Positions 31,516-39,103 of a stretch of 47,821 bases of DNA are shown one piece after another; positions within the stretch are counted from its first letter, which is position 1; every line of letters starts with the position of its first letter. The position numbers and the translations under genes were made by a program. Source of the stretch: a virus; the IMG/VR virus record IMGVR_UViG_3300037264_008253, positions 1 to 47,821 of that record; one strand, written 5' to 3'. The notes under the pieces are model-generated. The model saw only the letters and a list, made by a program, of their open reading frames with translations. It did no database searches and was not told where the DNA came from.

Positions 31516-32760
31516 TTAGTCGATCCCTCGAGACCAGCCGGCCGCCTTGCGATCGGCGCTTGAAACGTATGCCCCGAGAAGCGTTGACTTCATCCGCTTG
31601 GGAGCGCCACCGGTAGCCGCCGGGGTCTCCTGTGGCATCAGGACCTTGGCCGACGCCGGGAGGATCCGCTTGGCGGGAGCCGTCGCGGGCTCGGGCGGCA
31701 GGCCGCTCAGGTCGGGTGTCGCGCCATCCCAGTTGGGGATCATCACCCCAGGAGGAACGGTCTCAGCCGGGGCCAAGGGATCGGGCTCCATGGGGTCCCC
31801 GATTGGAGCCGGGGCCACAGGTTCGACGTTCGCGGGCTCCCCTGACTCAGCCCCTTCCTCCTCGGCCAGAAGCTCCTTCAAGAGCTTCAGACGCTCGGCA
31901 CGGGTACGCTTGGCCGGCGGGTCTCCGGCCGGAGCCGCCGCGGTCGGCGTGCCCCCCGCTGCCTCGACTGCCGCCATGGCCGCGGCCGCGGGTGTCGCCG
32001 GGGGCGAGTCGGCGGGAGCCACGGGGAGCTTCACCCCAATGGCCGCGGCCAAAAGCTGGTTCGTCTGACGGCCCTGCTCCGCCATGAGCGCGAGCGCGTC
32101 CTTGAGATCTTGCCTGTTCTTCGATTGGTCGGTCATGAGCTCCCTCACCTCCCTGCGGAGAAGTTCCTCACCCCCTGGCTTCCGGTCGAGTCTGAGGATC
32201 GCTCGGAAGATCTTCCGCCAGTGGACCCCATGGGGCCCCTCTTTGGCCTCATCGGCCTTGCCAGTAAACTTGACACCCTCGGCCTTCCCGGCCAACCCCT
32301 GGGGGACCGCAATCCCGCCGAAGATCGCCGCATCGGCAACGATCCCCTCGATCGTCGAACCCTCGGGCACGAGAATGACCTCGGGGTCGTCCGGATTCCC
32401 GTACTCCTTCCGGATGATCTGACCCACGGCAATCGAGTCGTCCTCCGAAAGCCCGCGCTCCATCGCCACCGCGATGATGTCCGAGAAGCCGATCGTTTCA
32501 GGTGAGGCCGGGATCTCGACGGTCTCGACCATGAGGTCCTCTTCCTCCGGAACCGGCGGAGGGACCTCCTCCATACCGGCCGGTGGGGCCGACAATTCAT
32601 CCTGCTTCCTCATCCCATCCACCCCCTTGCCGGCCCCATCGGCACGCTTGAAGAACCGGAACCGTCGATCGGTGGCCGGATGATCGACCGCTGAAACCTC
32701 GGCGATATCGGCCTCGAGGATCTCCTCGATGAGCCGCTCAACCTCAAGTCCCGTGCTCAT
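31516..32760 (-). CDS. Putative scaffolding protein
   Basis: The ATG at 32760 overlaps the stop of an 18-codon ORF. The 414 residues are strongly acidic and low-complexity in part. There is an N-terminal helical stretch (GLEVERLIEEILEADIAEV), a middle coiled-coil-like helix (RREVRELMTDQSKNRQDL) and a long Ala/Pro/Glu-rich C-terminal half. Such a protein between prohead protease and major capsid genes is usually a scaffold. The basic C terminus (KAAGWSRGID) may bind capsid protein. Confidence 0.6.
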   Translation of the reverse strand: MSTGLEVERLIEEILEADIAEVSAVDHPATDRRFRFFKRADGAGKGVDGMRKQDELSAPPAGMEEVPPPVPEEEDLMVETVEIPASPETIGFSDIIAVAMERGLSEDDSIAVGQIIRKEYGNPDDPEVILVPEGSTIEGIVADAAIFGGIAVPQGLAGKAEGVKFTGKADEAKEGPHGVHWRKIFRAILRLDRKPGGEELLRREVRELMTDQSKNRQDLKDALALMAEQGRQTNQLLAAAIGVKLPVAPADSPPATPAAAAMAAVEAAGGTPTAAAPAGDPPAKRTRAERLKLLKELLAEEEGAESGEPANVEPVAPAPIGDPMEPDPLAPAETVPPGVMIPNWDGATPDLSGLPPEPATAPAKRILPASAKVLMPQETPAATGGAPKRMKSTLLGAYVSSADRKAAGWSRGID

Positions 32761-32813
32761 CTCTGCCTCCCCAGCCACCTCGGGATTTCGTCGAACGTGA
32801 GCGGGATGCTCAT
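32757..32813 (-). CDS. 18-residue coupling micro-ORF
   Basis: An ATG overlaps the stop of the protease gene (ATGA). The 18-codon ORF, encoding MSIPLTFDEIPRWLGRQR, then ends in a TGA that overlaps the scaffold ATG (ATGA). The double overlap suggests a translational coupling device, though a real tiny protein is possible. Confidence 0.4.
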   Translation of the reverse strand: MSIPLTFDEIPRWLGRQR

Positions 32814-34057
32814 GCCGCCTCTTCCATGACTGCCGCAAGACTCACGCGCTCGACTGGCTTCACCGCCCAATCGCCACCGATTGAGTAGCCAGTGTACTCG
32901 CCATGCTCGATTCGCTTCCACACCTCGGGGTGATACTGGGTGCCCATCACCCAAGCCCCCTGCTCGAAGTCGGGATCACCGGGGCGGGCGATGAAGCTCT
33001 GAACCGGTAGGCCCGCCTCGGCTCCGTCGGGCATTACCCAACGGCCGTGCATCTCACCCGCGCGCCCGCGCTTGGAAAGCCAGTTGTGGGCCATCCGCTC
33101 AACCTGTTCGGCGGTTGCGAACTGGCCCTGGAGGTCAACCTCCCACGGCACATACACCTCGCCGAAAGCGATCCGCTCCTTCGCCCGCTCGGGCCGGATG
33201 AAGAGCTTCGAGCGACGGAGCCAATGCAGGCGGGAGGTCGGCGTGGCCCAATCCCCCTGAGTGGTTCGCTTTTCTCCCGCCCGCAACTCGTCCTTCGCGG
33301 TATACCAGATGTTCCTCCAGAACTTCTGGACCCATCGAATGGCGTCAATCGAGGCCGTTTCACCGGTGCCCACAAGACGCCCGGGAACGGTGATGTCGAT
33401 GATGTTCCTATGCTTGTGGCCGATCCCGACACGGACCGAGGCTCCGGGATGACCATGGATTGGAAGCGACAAGACTCGCGCGTATTTGGCGAGAACGTCG
33501 GGACGGGAGGAACTGTGGCGGACGATGAAGAAGCTCCCCTGTGAGGTCGCCCCTTGCGCTAGGACGTGCTTCTGTAGCGCGGCCGGGGCTTGGGGCGCTT
33601 GGGGCGGGGCTTCTTTCCGGCCGGCTTGGGCCGCTTTCGCGAACTCCCCGATCTCGAAGTATTGGCGGATCGCTCGCCAAGCCAGTTCCTCGGCATAGTC
33701 CTCGGCTCCCTTCCCCTGACCGGCGAAGCGTAAGGCGGAGCTCTGCATCCGGTTCCAGATCACCTGTCCCGCTTCGGGGAGAAGCTCTGCTTTCCGGCTC
33801 TCACAGGCGAAGCTCGAGCGGGCGCGGTCGCGAGTCCACTCCTGCTCGGGATCACGGGTCGGGATCGAGACGATCCCCTTTCGCTGGGGGTCAAGCCTGA
33901 GCGACTGAATAGGAGGGCCGCCGCCGATCCCACCTCCGGGCGGAGAGGTCTCGGGTTCGCCGCCAGCGGCCTCAATCGGCGGGCCGGTCCGAACGGTCTC
34001 GCCGCCGATCGTGACCTCGTGGACGTGTCCCTCGTCCTGCTTGAGCCTATTCACCAT
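32810..34057 (-). CDS. Prohead protease, XkdF/S78-like
   Basis: From the ATG of 34057 (GGAGGTGTGGGGG upstream) the protein has 415 residues. The C-terminal ~120 residues read GEVYVPWEVDLQGQFATAEQ, then AHNWLSKRGRAGEMHGRW, VQSFIARPGDPDFEQGAWVM and YTGYSIGG. This is the XkdF-like (Peptidase S78-related) prohead protease pattern, including the His-containing HGRW and Ser-containing YSIGG blocks. The N-terminal ~280 residues hold a Gly/Pro-rich region and helices of unknown purpose. It would process the scaffold and perhaps other head proteins, including MuF cargo (inference). Confidence 0.75.
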   Translation of the reverse strand: MVNRLKQDEGHVHEVTIGGETVRTGPPIEAAGGEPETSPPGGGIGGGPPIQSLRLDPQRKGIVSIPTRDPEQEWTRDRARSSFACESRKAELLPEAGQVIWNRMQSSALRFAGQGKGAEDYAEELAWRAIRQYFEIGEFAKAAQAGRKEAPPQAPQAPAALQKHVLAQGATSQGSFFIVRHSSSRPDVLAKYARVLSLPIHGHPGASVRVGIGHKHRNIIDITVPGRLVGTGETASIDAIRWVQKFWRNIWYTAKDELRAGEKRTTQGDWATPTSRLHWLRRSKLFIRPERAKERIAFGEVYVPWEVDLQGQFATAEQVERMAHNWLSKRGRAGEMHGRWVMPDGAEAGLPVQSFIARPGDPDFEQGAWVMGTQYHPEVWKRIEHGEYTGYSIGGDWAVKPVERVSLAAVMEEAA

Positions 34058-34086
34058 CCCCCACACCTCCACACCCACCTGCCCAA

Positions 34087-34138
34087 AAGCCCCGAGCCGT
34101 CTACCTGGCGTAGCGTCCCAGGAACGACTGCGGGGCTT
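34087..34138 (-). terminator. Hairpin upstream of the protease gene
   Basis: An 8-bp perfect stem (AAGCCCCG with CGGGGCTT), with an inner CCTGG/CCAGG pairing, is followed on the minus strand by TTTT. It lies in the 169-base gap (34058-34226) between a zinc-ribbon gene and the protease gene. It resembles a weak terminator or attenuator dividing upstream accessory genes from head assembly genes. Confidence 0.45.
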
Positions 34139-34179
34139 CAAGAGCCTCATCCGCCTGAGGAGGAGTCGAAATCGCGCGG

Positions 34180-34208
34180 AGATTCGATCAGACAGACATC
34201 GTTGTCAA
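34180..34208 (-). promoter_or_regulatory. Weak candidate promoter before head assembly genes
   Basis: The minus strand has a perfect TTGACA (34208-34203), then 17 bases, then GAATCT at the -10 place. Only the -35 is good, so this is tentative. It lies in the same gap as the hairpin at 34087-34138, but the hairpin would be downstream of it. Confidence 0.2.
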
Positions 34209-34226
34209 CAAGAGATTTTGACGGGG

Positions 34227-34466
34227 TCAGCGGCGGGAGTCGAAAAGACCCGGGAGCTTCGTCACAGGCTTCTTCCCGCCCAGGTTCTCAGCTCCACATC
34301 GGCACTTGATGCCGGCCTCCTTGGCCGACTTTGCGGTCAGGAACCGACCAAGTAGCCTGCCACAGCGAAAGCAGGTGAGCTCGACGAAGCGGCCGAGATC
34401 GGGCTCGGGGCGAGGATTGGCCTTCTTTTCCTTCCTCCTTGCCCGCTCCCGCTCGAACTGCCCCAC
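34227..34466 (-). CDS. Small zinc-ribbon protein (Com-like)
   Basis: This 79-residue protein has a basic N-terminal helix (ERERARRKEKKANPR), then LTCFRCGRLLGRF and IKCRCGAENL, giving a C-x-x-C and C-x-C zinc knuckle like the Com-type proteins of Mu-like phages. It starts with a GTG after GAGGG. Com regulates translation of a modification gene in Mu; here the function is unknown. Confidence 0.6.
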   Translation of the reverse strand: MGQFERERARRKEKKANPRPEPDLGRFVELTCFRCGRLLGRFLTAKSAKEAGIKCRCGAENLGGKKPVTKLPGLFDSRR

Positions 34467-34485
34467 CCCTCACCCGCACCCCCTC

Positions 34486-34671
34486 TCACTGGCACGTGAA
34501 GATCTGGACGCAATTGCCGCTGATCGAGGCGACCTTCCAAGAAAGACTTGGATCGCTCTCCGAGAACTCACGGCTCACATAGGCATAATATTCGGAGACA
34601 GGCACTCCTTCGCTTGCACATCCGAGGCCGAAATTCTCGAGCTCGGCAGTGCATTTCAGAGTCGCCCCCAA
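34486..34671 (-). pseudogene. Downstream part of a split secreted protein
   Basis: This frame encodes a Cys-containing segment (LGATLKCTAELENFGLGCAS and onward, ending NCVQIFTCQ). It is open for more than 40 further codons upstream, through an in-frame IADDEAPFCGGIAASC stretch, to a stop near 34787. It has only a TTG at 34671 as a possible start, with no ribosome site. The signal-peptide ORF at 34656-34829 is in the other frame, so a one-base shift near a GGGG run would join them into a ~110-residue secreted Cys-rich protein. Confidence 0.45.
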
Positions 34672-34829
34672 GCAACTCGCGGCGATTCCTCCACAGAATG
34701 GGGCTTCGTCATCGGCAATGGAGAGCCGATCCCCAAGATGGCGAGAGAGATCTCGGGAACGTAGAGATATTCGGGATCACCCGTTGCGGCTCCAGAGGCA
34801 ATGAGTCCGGCCAAGAGAATTCCGATCAT
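34656..34829 (-). CDS. Signal-peptide ORF, upstream part of a split secreted protein
   Basis: The ATG overlaps the stop of the preceding gene (ATGA) and follows AAAGGAAAG. The product has 57 residues and begins with a signal peptide or membrane helix (MIGILLAGLIASGAATG), then EYLYVPEISLAILGIG. It ends in a different frame from the Cys-rich sequence that follows. A frameshift, real or caused by sequencing, is the simplest explanation. Confidence 0.5.
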   Translation of the reverse strand: MIGILLAGLIASGAATGDPEYLYVPEISLAILGIGSPLPMTKPHSVEESPRVAWGRL

Positions 34830-35089
34830 GTCTTTCCTTTCAGGCGGGCCACCACCACTCGCGCCTCGTCCGCGCTGACGAGCTCGGCATCTTGCTCCCC
34901 GATGAGATACTTGAACAACGCGGGGTCATTCACCCACACCCTAGAATCAGGATCAAAACGTTCCACGTGGAACGCGGTCTCGTTCTCCCGGGTTCGGAAA
35001 AGACCAGTCGGCTCGGCGGCAAGCCCCGGCTTGAGCCCGTAATACTTGACTGTTTCAGGCATTCGCGTTGGCACTCCTTCCACCTTCAT
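34826..35089 (-). CDS. Small hypothetical protein
   Basis: This 87-residue protein has AAGGAAG upstream of its ATG. It contains AEPTGLFRTRENETAFHVER and ends in VSADEARVVVARLKGKT. There is no signal or membrane segment. It is the first gene after the effector locus. The family is unknown, and an immunity role for the preceding RelA/SpoT-like gene can only be guessed from position. Confidence 0.5.
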   Translation of the reverse strand: MKVEGVPTRMPETVKYYGLKPGLAAEPTGLFRTRENETAFHVERFDPDSRVWVNDPALFKYLIGEQDAELVSADEARVVVARLKGKT

Positions 35090-35150
35090 TTATGTCACTT
35101 CCTTTGCCATTTACGCAAGCCCAAACAACGGTTTCCCTGGTTTTCAAGTC

Positions 35151-36020
35151 TCATGGTGAGACAACATTTCCGAGGCCGAGGGCACCGGCAGGTATCACGA
35201 CACTCGACCAGAAGCCCCGCATCTCCTCGGCCAATTGCTTCCGCCTCTCGGCTGAGGTCCCATCCGCCCGGAATTCCTCATAGATCCGGTGCTGGCCTTC
35301 CTTCGCCCTGTAGGAATCCGGAGTGTGCATCTGAACCTCGAAGGTGAAGCCCGAGCGGTGCTCGAACACGTAGTTGTCACCTCGATAGAACTCCCCGTTC
35401 CAATAGTTTTTGTCCTTGTGATCGTAGATCTCGAAGCCCTTGGCCTTCATCTCCGCGATAAACCGATCGCGTCCTTCGACATAGCGGTCAGATGTCCATG
35501 TCGCCGTGTAACGGAGCATGTCGTGGAGATGCTGCTCAGGGTTTTCGGCACCGGTCCCCGACTCGGCCGCCTTCTCACGGAGTTTCTGCTCTGCCCGGTC
35601 GAGGCTCGCCTTGATCCTAAAGTCGAGGCCGACGGTCTGACCACCCGAGCCTTCGACGGCGTTGGTGAAAGCTGGCGTGATCTCCTTGTCGAGAACCTTC
35701 GCGCGTTCGTGGAGTGAATTGACCTGCCCTCGGTAATCACTCGATCGGCCGGCACCACCCGCGCCACCCTCTCGCCCACCACCCTCTTCTGAGCCCTCAC
35801 CGCGTCGGCCGTGAGACTCCTGGTCGTGCTGTCCGGGGAGATGTTTCGCCGACTCAGTACCTTGGATCAATCCGATCGCCAGCTCCATAGCCGCTTCGTC
35901 ACCTTGATCCATGAGACGCGCGAACTCACCGGCAAGCCGACGGTTGCCATTCGCGACGGCACGATAATAGGCTTCCGTCACAAGGAACCAGCGGTCATCG
36001 AGATTTTGGATCGTACTCAT
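35151..36020 (-). CDS. RelA/SpoT-like pyrophosphokinase domain protein with MuF-type adaptor
   Basis: The 289 residues comprise an N-terminal helical ~58-residue segment, the adaptor KHLPGQHDQESHGRRGEG (59-76), a Gly-rich linker and a RelA/SpoT (RelSpo) domain at about 130-272. Diagnostic pieces are DFRIKASLDRAEQKLREKA (R-x-K-x-S-x-x-x-K), HDMLRYTATW (D-x-L-R-Y-T), YVEGRDRFIAEMKAKGFEI, KNYWNG, YRGDNYVFE and FTFEVQMHTPDSYRAK-EGQHRIYEEFR. Asp167 and Glu228 would be the metal ligands, so the catalytic signature is intact. Related domains act as alarmone synthetases or as toxins that pyrophosphorylate nucleotides or tRNA CCA ends (toxSAS). It overlaps the MuF gene by 26 bp and shares its adaptor, which argues for packaging with the head. 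The target is inferred. Confidence 0.75.
   Translation of the reverse strand: MSTIQNLDDRWFLVTEAYYRAVANGNRRLAGEFARLMDQGDEAAMELAIGLIQGTESAKHLPGQHDQESHGRRGEGSEEGGGREGGAGGAGRSSDYRGQVNSLHERAKVLDKEITPAFTNAVEGSGGQTVGLDFRIKASLDRAEQKLREKAAESGTGAENPEQHLHDMLRYTATWTSDRYVEGRDRFIAEMKAKGFEIYDHKDKNYWNGEFYRGDNYVFEHRSGFTFEVQMHTPDSYRAKEGQHRIYEEFRADGTSAERRKQLAEEMRGFWSSVVIPAGALGLGNVVSP
35793..35846 (-). repeat. Adaptor motif copy 3 (RelA/SpoT-like gene)
   Basis: Encodes KHLPGQHDQESHGRRGEG. It differs from the two MuF copies by a few residues and many synonymous bases, so it is an old module, not a recent duplication. Confidence 0.85.
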
Positions 36021-38694
36021 ATCGTATGTGACCGTCTTTCGCGACGCGAACCCAAACCTCGTGCCAATGCCTTGCCCCCGCTTGATCTCTATCCAACTGG
36101 CCGTTTTCTATCGCCGAGGAGAACTCACTTCTCACAGAACCTTCATGTAAATGTGCCGAATTGATCACGTCATTCCAGTCACGGGTTGGGCTCATCCTGA
36201 ACAGCCCACCGTCAAATCCAACAGCTCTGATTTCGCGAAAGTTGTTCGTCCTTGCCACTGTCACATCTGCAAACGACAGCGTATTCGAATTTGGATGGTT
36301 GTGCGTGAGAACAGCCCCCAGACCATAATCCCTTTGGGGTGCCGGAGCCGAATGATAGCTGCCAGTTTCCCGTGAATCGAAAACCAATTCGCCGTTCTCC
36401 GCAATGATGAATACACGCTCCCTCGCACGATCGCTCAATTCCCCTGCTTCTCTTTCGCGAGCCGTGTCTAGTGCCGCTTTGCCTGTTTTGAACTTTCCAC
36501 CATAAGAAACCTTCTCTCTTGGTAGCATTTCGGCCACCTGCGCCGCCCGGTACTCCATACCGACCCTTGCCACTTGATCAAGTTCACCCCTAACCTTCTC
36601 ATATATTTCCGGGCTTGTACCACTGTATGACTTGTCAACCGTCTCTAGCCAGTATTCCACCTCATGGACGTCACCACTAGCCAAAGCCGTTAGAAATTGA
36701 TCCCCGACTGGAGTTCCCTTGAATAGGCTTTGCTCTTTGTCGACCAGCCCACGCAAAGTTTCCGCTGCTTGGAGATTTGCAGCCACTCTGTCTCTGGTCG
36801 CCGAGACCCGCGCGATCTCTGATCTCGATTCGCCTTCCTGGCTTGCGCCTTCGCCTCGTCGCCCATGAGTAGATTGGTCGTGCTGTTCCGGAAGGTGCTT
36901 GGCTAGAGGTTCCCCAGCTCCCGCGCCTGGTCGAGGATCAAATTGACGTGGGAGTCCGCCCACTCCCGACCCTCGTTCTTTGCCACGAGATCGACGAGTT
37001 GCTGTTCCTCTGGCGTCAGCTTTGGCCTGATCGAAATCTTCGTAGTACCGCGTCGCTCGCTCGTGCGACGACCATTGTTCCCGGTCGAGTACCCGCTCTC
37101 TAAGCTGCTCATCGCTTTCACCTGTGTCCGTTAGTGCCATGAAGACGACGTCCGGATCGTCATGCTTCCCGTAATCCCAATTGGACGGAGCGAAGTCCCG
37201 GTTGAAACGCATCCGCCCCGTTTCGCGAAAGCCGAATTGTGCGTAGTAGCCCGGAAGATGGCCGGCGAAGGCATCAAGTGTCCGCCCACCTCGGTTCATC
37301 GCCTCGAGAACAGCCTCGGTTGCGGCCCCCTTCGGCCCACCGTTGTTGAAAAGGTTCTGGATGTCTCCCTCAGGTGATACTCCAACACCTACTTTGCCGT
37401 CCTCTGATAATAGCATGTCGTGCTGTGCTATGTCGCTCGGCTCAAGAGGAGAAAGGAACCCCGGCCGGGTACTCCGATTACGCTCTGTAATGAATCGAGA
37501 CGCATCGGGCTTTTCCGACCATCCCGGCTTCCATCCGCCATAGCGGCTCGAGGTACCTCCCTCACTCGCACCCTCGCCACCTCCACGCCCATGAGTCGAC
37601 TGGTCATGACCACCTGGGAGATGCTTGGCCCAAGGCAGCATCTTCCCCCCTGCGACAGCAACCTGCTCTTCGTCCTCGTCGAGCATCGCCAGGCGCTCCT
37701 TCGAGAACTCATCAGGGTCATTGTCGCCGTCCCACACGTGAGCGTCCGAGATGAGCTGATCTTCGGTGACAATTGGGATGTCATCACACCGACATCGAGC
37801 CGTCTGCTCGAGCGAGGCCGATGAGTCCCCCGGGTGCTGAAGCTCCTCGCCGCCCACGATGAAGGGATCCTCGACGGCAACGATCTGCCCATGAGCTTCG
37901 AAGTGGTCTGGCCTCTCCCGGCCGTCGAGGGTCGTGAGCCACCGCTTAAAGGGGACACCACTTGCCTCATAGACCGCTTGTTGCGCCTCTTCCGTAATCG
38001 CCAGCGTTTCCTGATGCGCGATGAGTTCCGCTCGTTCACGGGAGAGATAGCTAAACTCCTGCTCGAGGAGCTTCGCCACCTCAAGCGGCCCCTTGCCGTT
38101 GAGATAGAACTCTTCAGCAATGACCGTCCGGAGACGGTCGTAGACCGAGTCCGAGATTCCAGAGATCAGATTCGCCCGCTCCTCGAGGGCCTCGAGGATG
38201 AATGGACTGTGAAGCTCGAACGATCCCGAGACCCGAAGTTTGAGCCGGGCCCCGCGGCCGCCTGCGTTGTAGAGCTTGACGTAATCCTTGAGGAGGGTCG
38301 CCTCGAGCTCGATCCGCCAGTCATCGGCCTCAGTACCGAAGAGCCTCCCGATCGCTCGGACCTCATCTGTCTCGAAAAGCGGCTCGATGAGGCGAGCTCG
38401 TTCCCGGCCGAGCTCTCGCCCCGAACGTCCGCGGGCCGCCTTCTTGCCGATTCTCTCGCGCCACTTCTGGGCATCCCGGGCAAGGTCAGAAAGAAGTCCC
38501 GAGCCCTCTAGCTTTCCCATGGTGCGGGCTGAGAAGACCTTGACGGTAGCCGCGATCTTCTTCCGCAAGTCCTGGGTGAGTGGATCAAGCGGAATGGGCC
38601 GGCGGATGAGGGCACGGAGACCGCGTGGTCGGGCAAGGCGGGGAATGGCACCTGACCGGCGCGGACGAGGGACGCGGACAAGAACGAGGCTCAC
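35995..38694 (-). CDS. MuF minor head protein carrying GNAT-like and JAB-like cargo domains
   Basis: I start at a GTG that overlaps the upstream TGA (GTGA) with AGGAG before it. An ATG at 38721 would add nine residues; the residue numbers here count from that ATG. Residues ~50-315 form a MuF/SPP1 gp7 head-morphogenesis region, ending in the usual cysteine motif ARCRCDDIPI. After an acidic linker, a first adaptor KHLPGGHDQSTHGR (366-379) leads to a GNAT-like domain (440-530: GVGVSPEGDIQNLFNNGG, LDAFAGHLPGYYAQFGFRE, APSNWDYG, DPDVVFMAL). A second adaptor KHLPEQHDQSTHGRRGEG (608-625) leads to helices and a JAB/RadC-like domain (735-840) with GAVLTHNHPNSNTLSFADV (H-x-H-P ... S-x-x-D). MuF proteins with extra toxin-like domains are known from polymorphic toxin studies. 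Two stacked cargo domains separated by repeats of the adaptor are unusual. Confidence 0.8.
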   Translation of the reverse strand: MSLVLVRVPRPRRSGAIPRLARPRGLRALIRRPIPLDPLTQDLRKKIAATVKVFSARTMGKLEGSGLLSDLARDAQKWRERIGKKAARGRSGRELGRERARLIEPLFETDEVRAIGRLFGTEADDWRIELEATLLKDYVKLYNAGGRGARLKLRVSGSFELHSPFILEALEERANLISGISDSVYDRLRTVIAEEFYLNGKGPLEVAKLLEQEFSYLSRERAELIAHQETLAITEEAQQAVYEASGVPFKRWLTTLDGRERPDHFEAHGQIVAVEDPFIVGGEELQHPGDSSASLEQTARCRCDDIPIVTEDQLISDAHVWDGDNDPDEFSKERLAMLDEDEEQVAVAGGKMLPWAKHLPGGHDQSTHGRGGGEGASEGGTSSRYGGWKPGWSEKPDASRFITERNRSTRPGFLSPLEPSDIAQHDMLLSEDGKVGVGVSPEGDIQNLFNNGGPKGAATEAVLEAMNRGGRTLDAFAGHLPGYYAQFGFRETGRMRFNRDFAPSNWDYGKHDDPDVVFMALTDTGESDEQLRERVLDREQWSSHERATRYYEDFDQAKADARGTATRRSRGKERGSGVGGLPRQFDPRPGAGAGEPLAKHLPEQHDQSTHGRRGEGASQEGESRSEIARVSATRDRVAANLQAAETLRGLVDKEQSLFKGTPVGDQFLTALASGDVHEVEYWLETVDKSYSGTSPEIYEKVRGELDQVARVGMEYRAAQVAEMLPREKVSYGGKFKTGKAALDTAREREAGELSDRARERVFIIAENGELVFDSRETGSYHSAPAPQRDYGLGAVLTHNHPNSNTLSFADVTVARTNNFREIRAVGFDGGLFRMSPTRDWNDVINSAHLHEGSVRSEFSSAIENGQLDRDQAGARHWHEVWVRVAKDGHIRYEYDPKSR
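36850..36903 (-). repeat. Adaptor motif copy 2 (before the JAB-like domain)
   Basis: Encodes KHLPEQHDQSTHGRRGEG, joining the GNAT-like and JAB-like domains of the MuF protein. A long Arg/Gly-rich stretch precedes it. Confidence 0.85.
37585..37629 (-). repeat. Adaptor motif copy 1 (before the GNAT-like domain)
   Basis: Encodes KHLPGGHDQSTHGR, after MLPWA and before a Gly-rich linker. It marks the junction between the MuF domain with its acidic extension and the first cargo domain. Confidence 0.85.
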
Positions 38695-38888
38695 CTGGTT
38701 GGATCTCCTGAGCGCCACCATGCAGCTCGAAGAGCCTCCGCAAGCACGATCTCAGTCTCGATCCATGTCCTCATCATGCCCTGCTTGGGAACAGCGTCGG
38801 CAAGACACTCCGGGCAGACGACGTGCCCGAAGAGCTTGCCGACCTGTGAAGGCTTGAGCTTTTCCCCGCACCGTTCGCAACGGATCAT
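38691..38888 (-). CDS. Small zinc-ribbon protein
   Basis: This 65-residue protein begins MIRCERCGEKL and has VVCPECLAD 20 residues later (two C-x-x-C), a likely zinc ribbon. A helical acidic/aromatic tail follows (IETEIVLAEALRAAWW). Its stop overlaps the MuF GTG, so translation of the two is coupled. The function is unknown. Confidence 0.65.
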   Translation of the reverse strand: MIRCERCGEKLKPSQVGKLFGHVVCPECLADAVPKQGMMRTWIETEIVLAEALRAAWWRSGDPTR

Positions 38889-38893
38889 GGCCC

Positions 38894-39097
38894 CTATTGC
38901 TCAACGATGACCGTTGTTCCGGGCTCAGGCATCTCCGCCGAGTCCGCAATTAGCCTTGCGTGATCTTGGCACAGATACTTGATCCGGCGCACATTCGGAG
39001 CGCTGAACCGATCAACAACTACAAGCCCACCGAGAGATTCGCACCCCTCAATCGAGCATCTCCCCGCGGAATCGACGATCGTTTCGTATGTCATCAC
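38894..39097 (-). CDS. Small Cys/His protein
   Basis: This 67-residue protein contains CSIEGCESLGG and YLCQDHARL, a C-x4-C ... C-x2-H arrangement that could bind zinc. The N terminus is MTYETIVDSAG. Its neighbours are the glycoside-hydrolase-like gene and the zinc-ribbon gene before MuF. No family is recognised. Confidence 0.55.
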   Translation of the reverse strand: MMTYETIVDSAGRCSIEGCESLGGLVVVDRFSAPNVRRIKYLCQDHARLIADSAEMPEPGTTVIVEQ

Positions 39098-39103
39098 GCT
39101 GGT

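Noticed and set aside
34085-34138. Possible riboswitch in the protease leader
   Set aside because: The fold is a plain GC hairpin with an inner stem, and no aptamer consensus is recognisable. I list it only as a hairpin/terminator.
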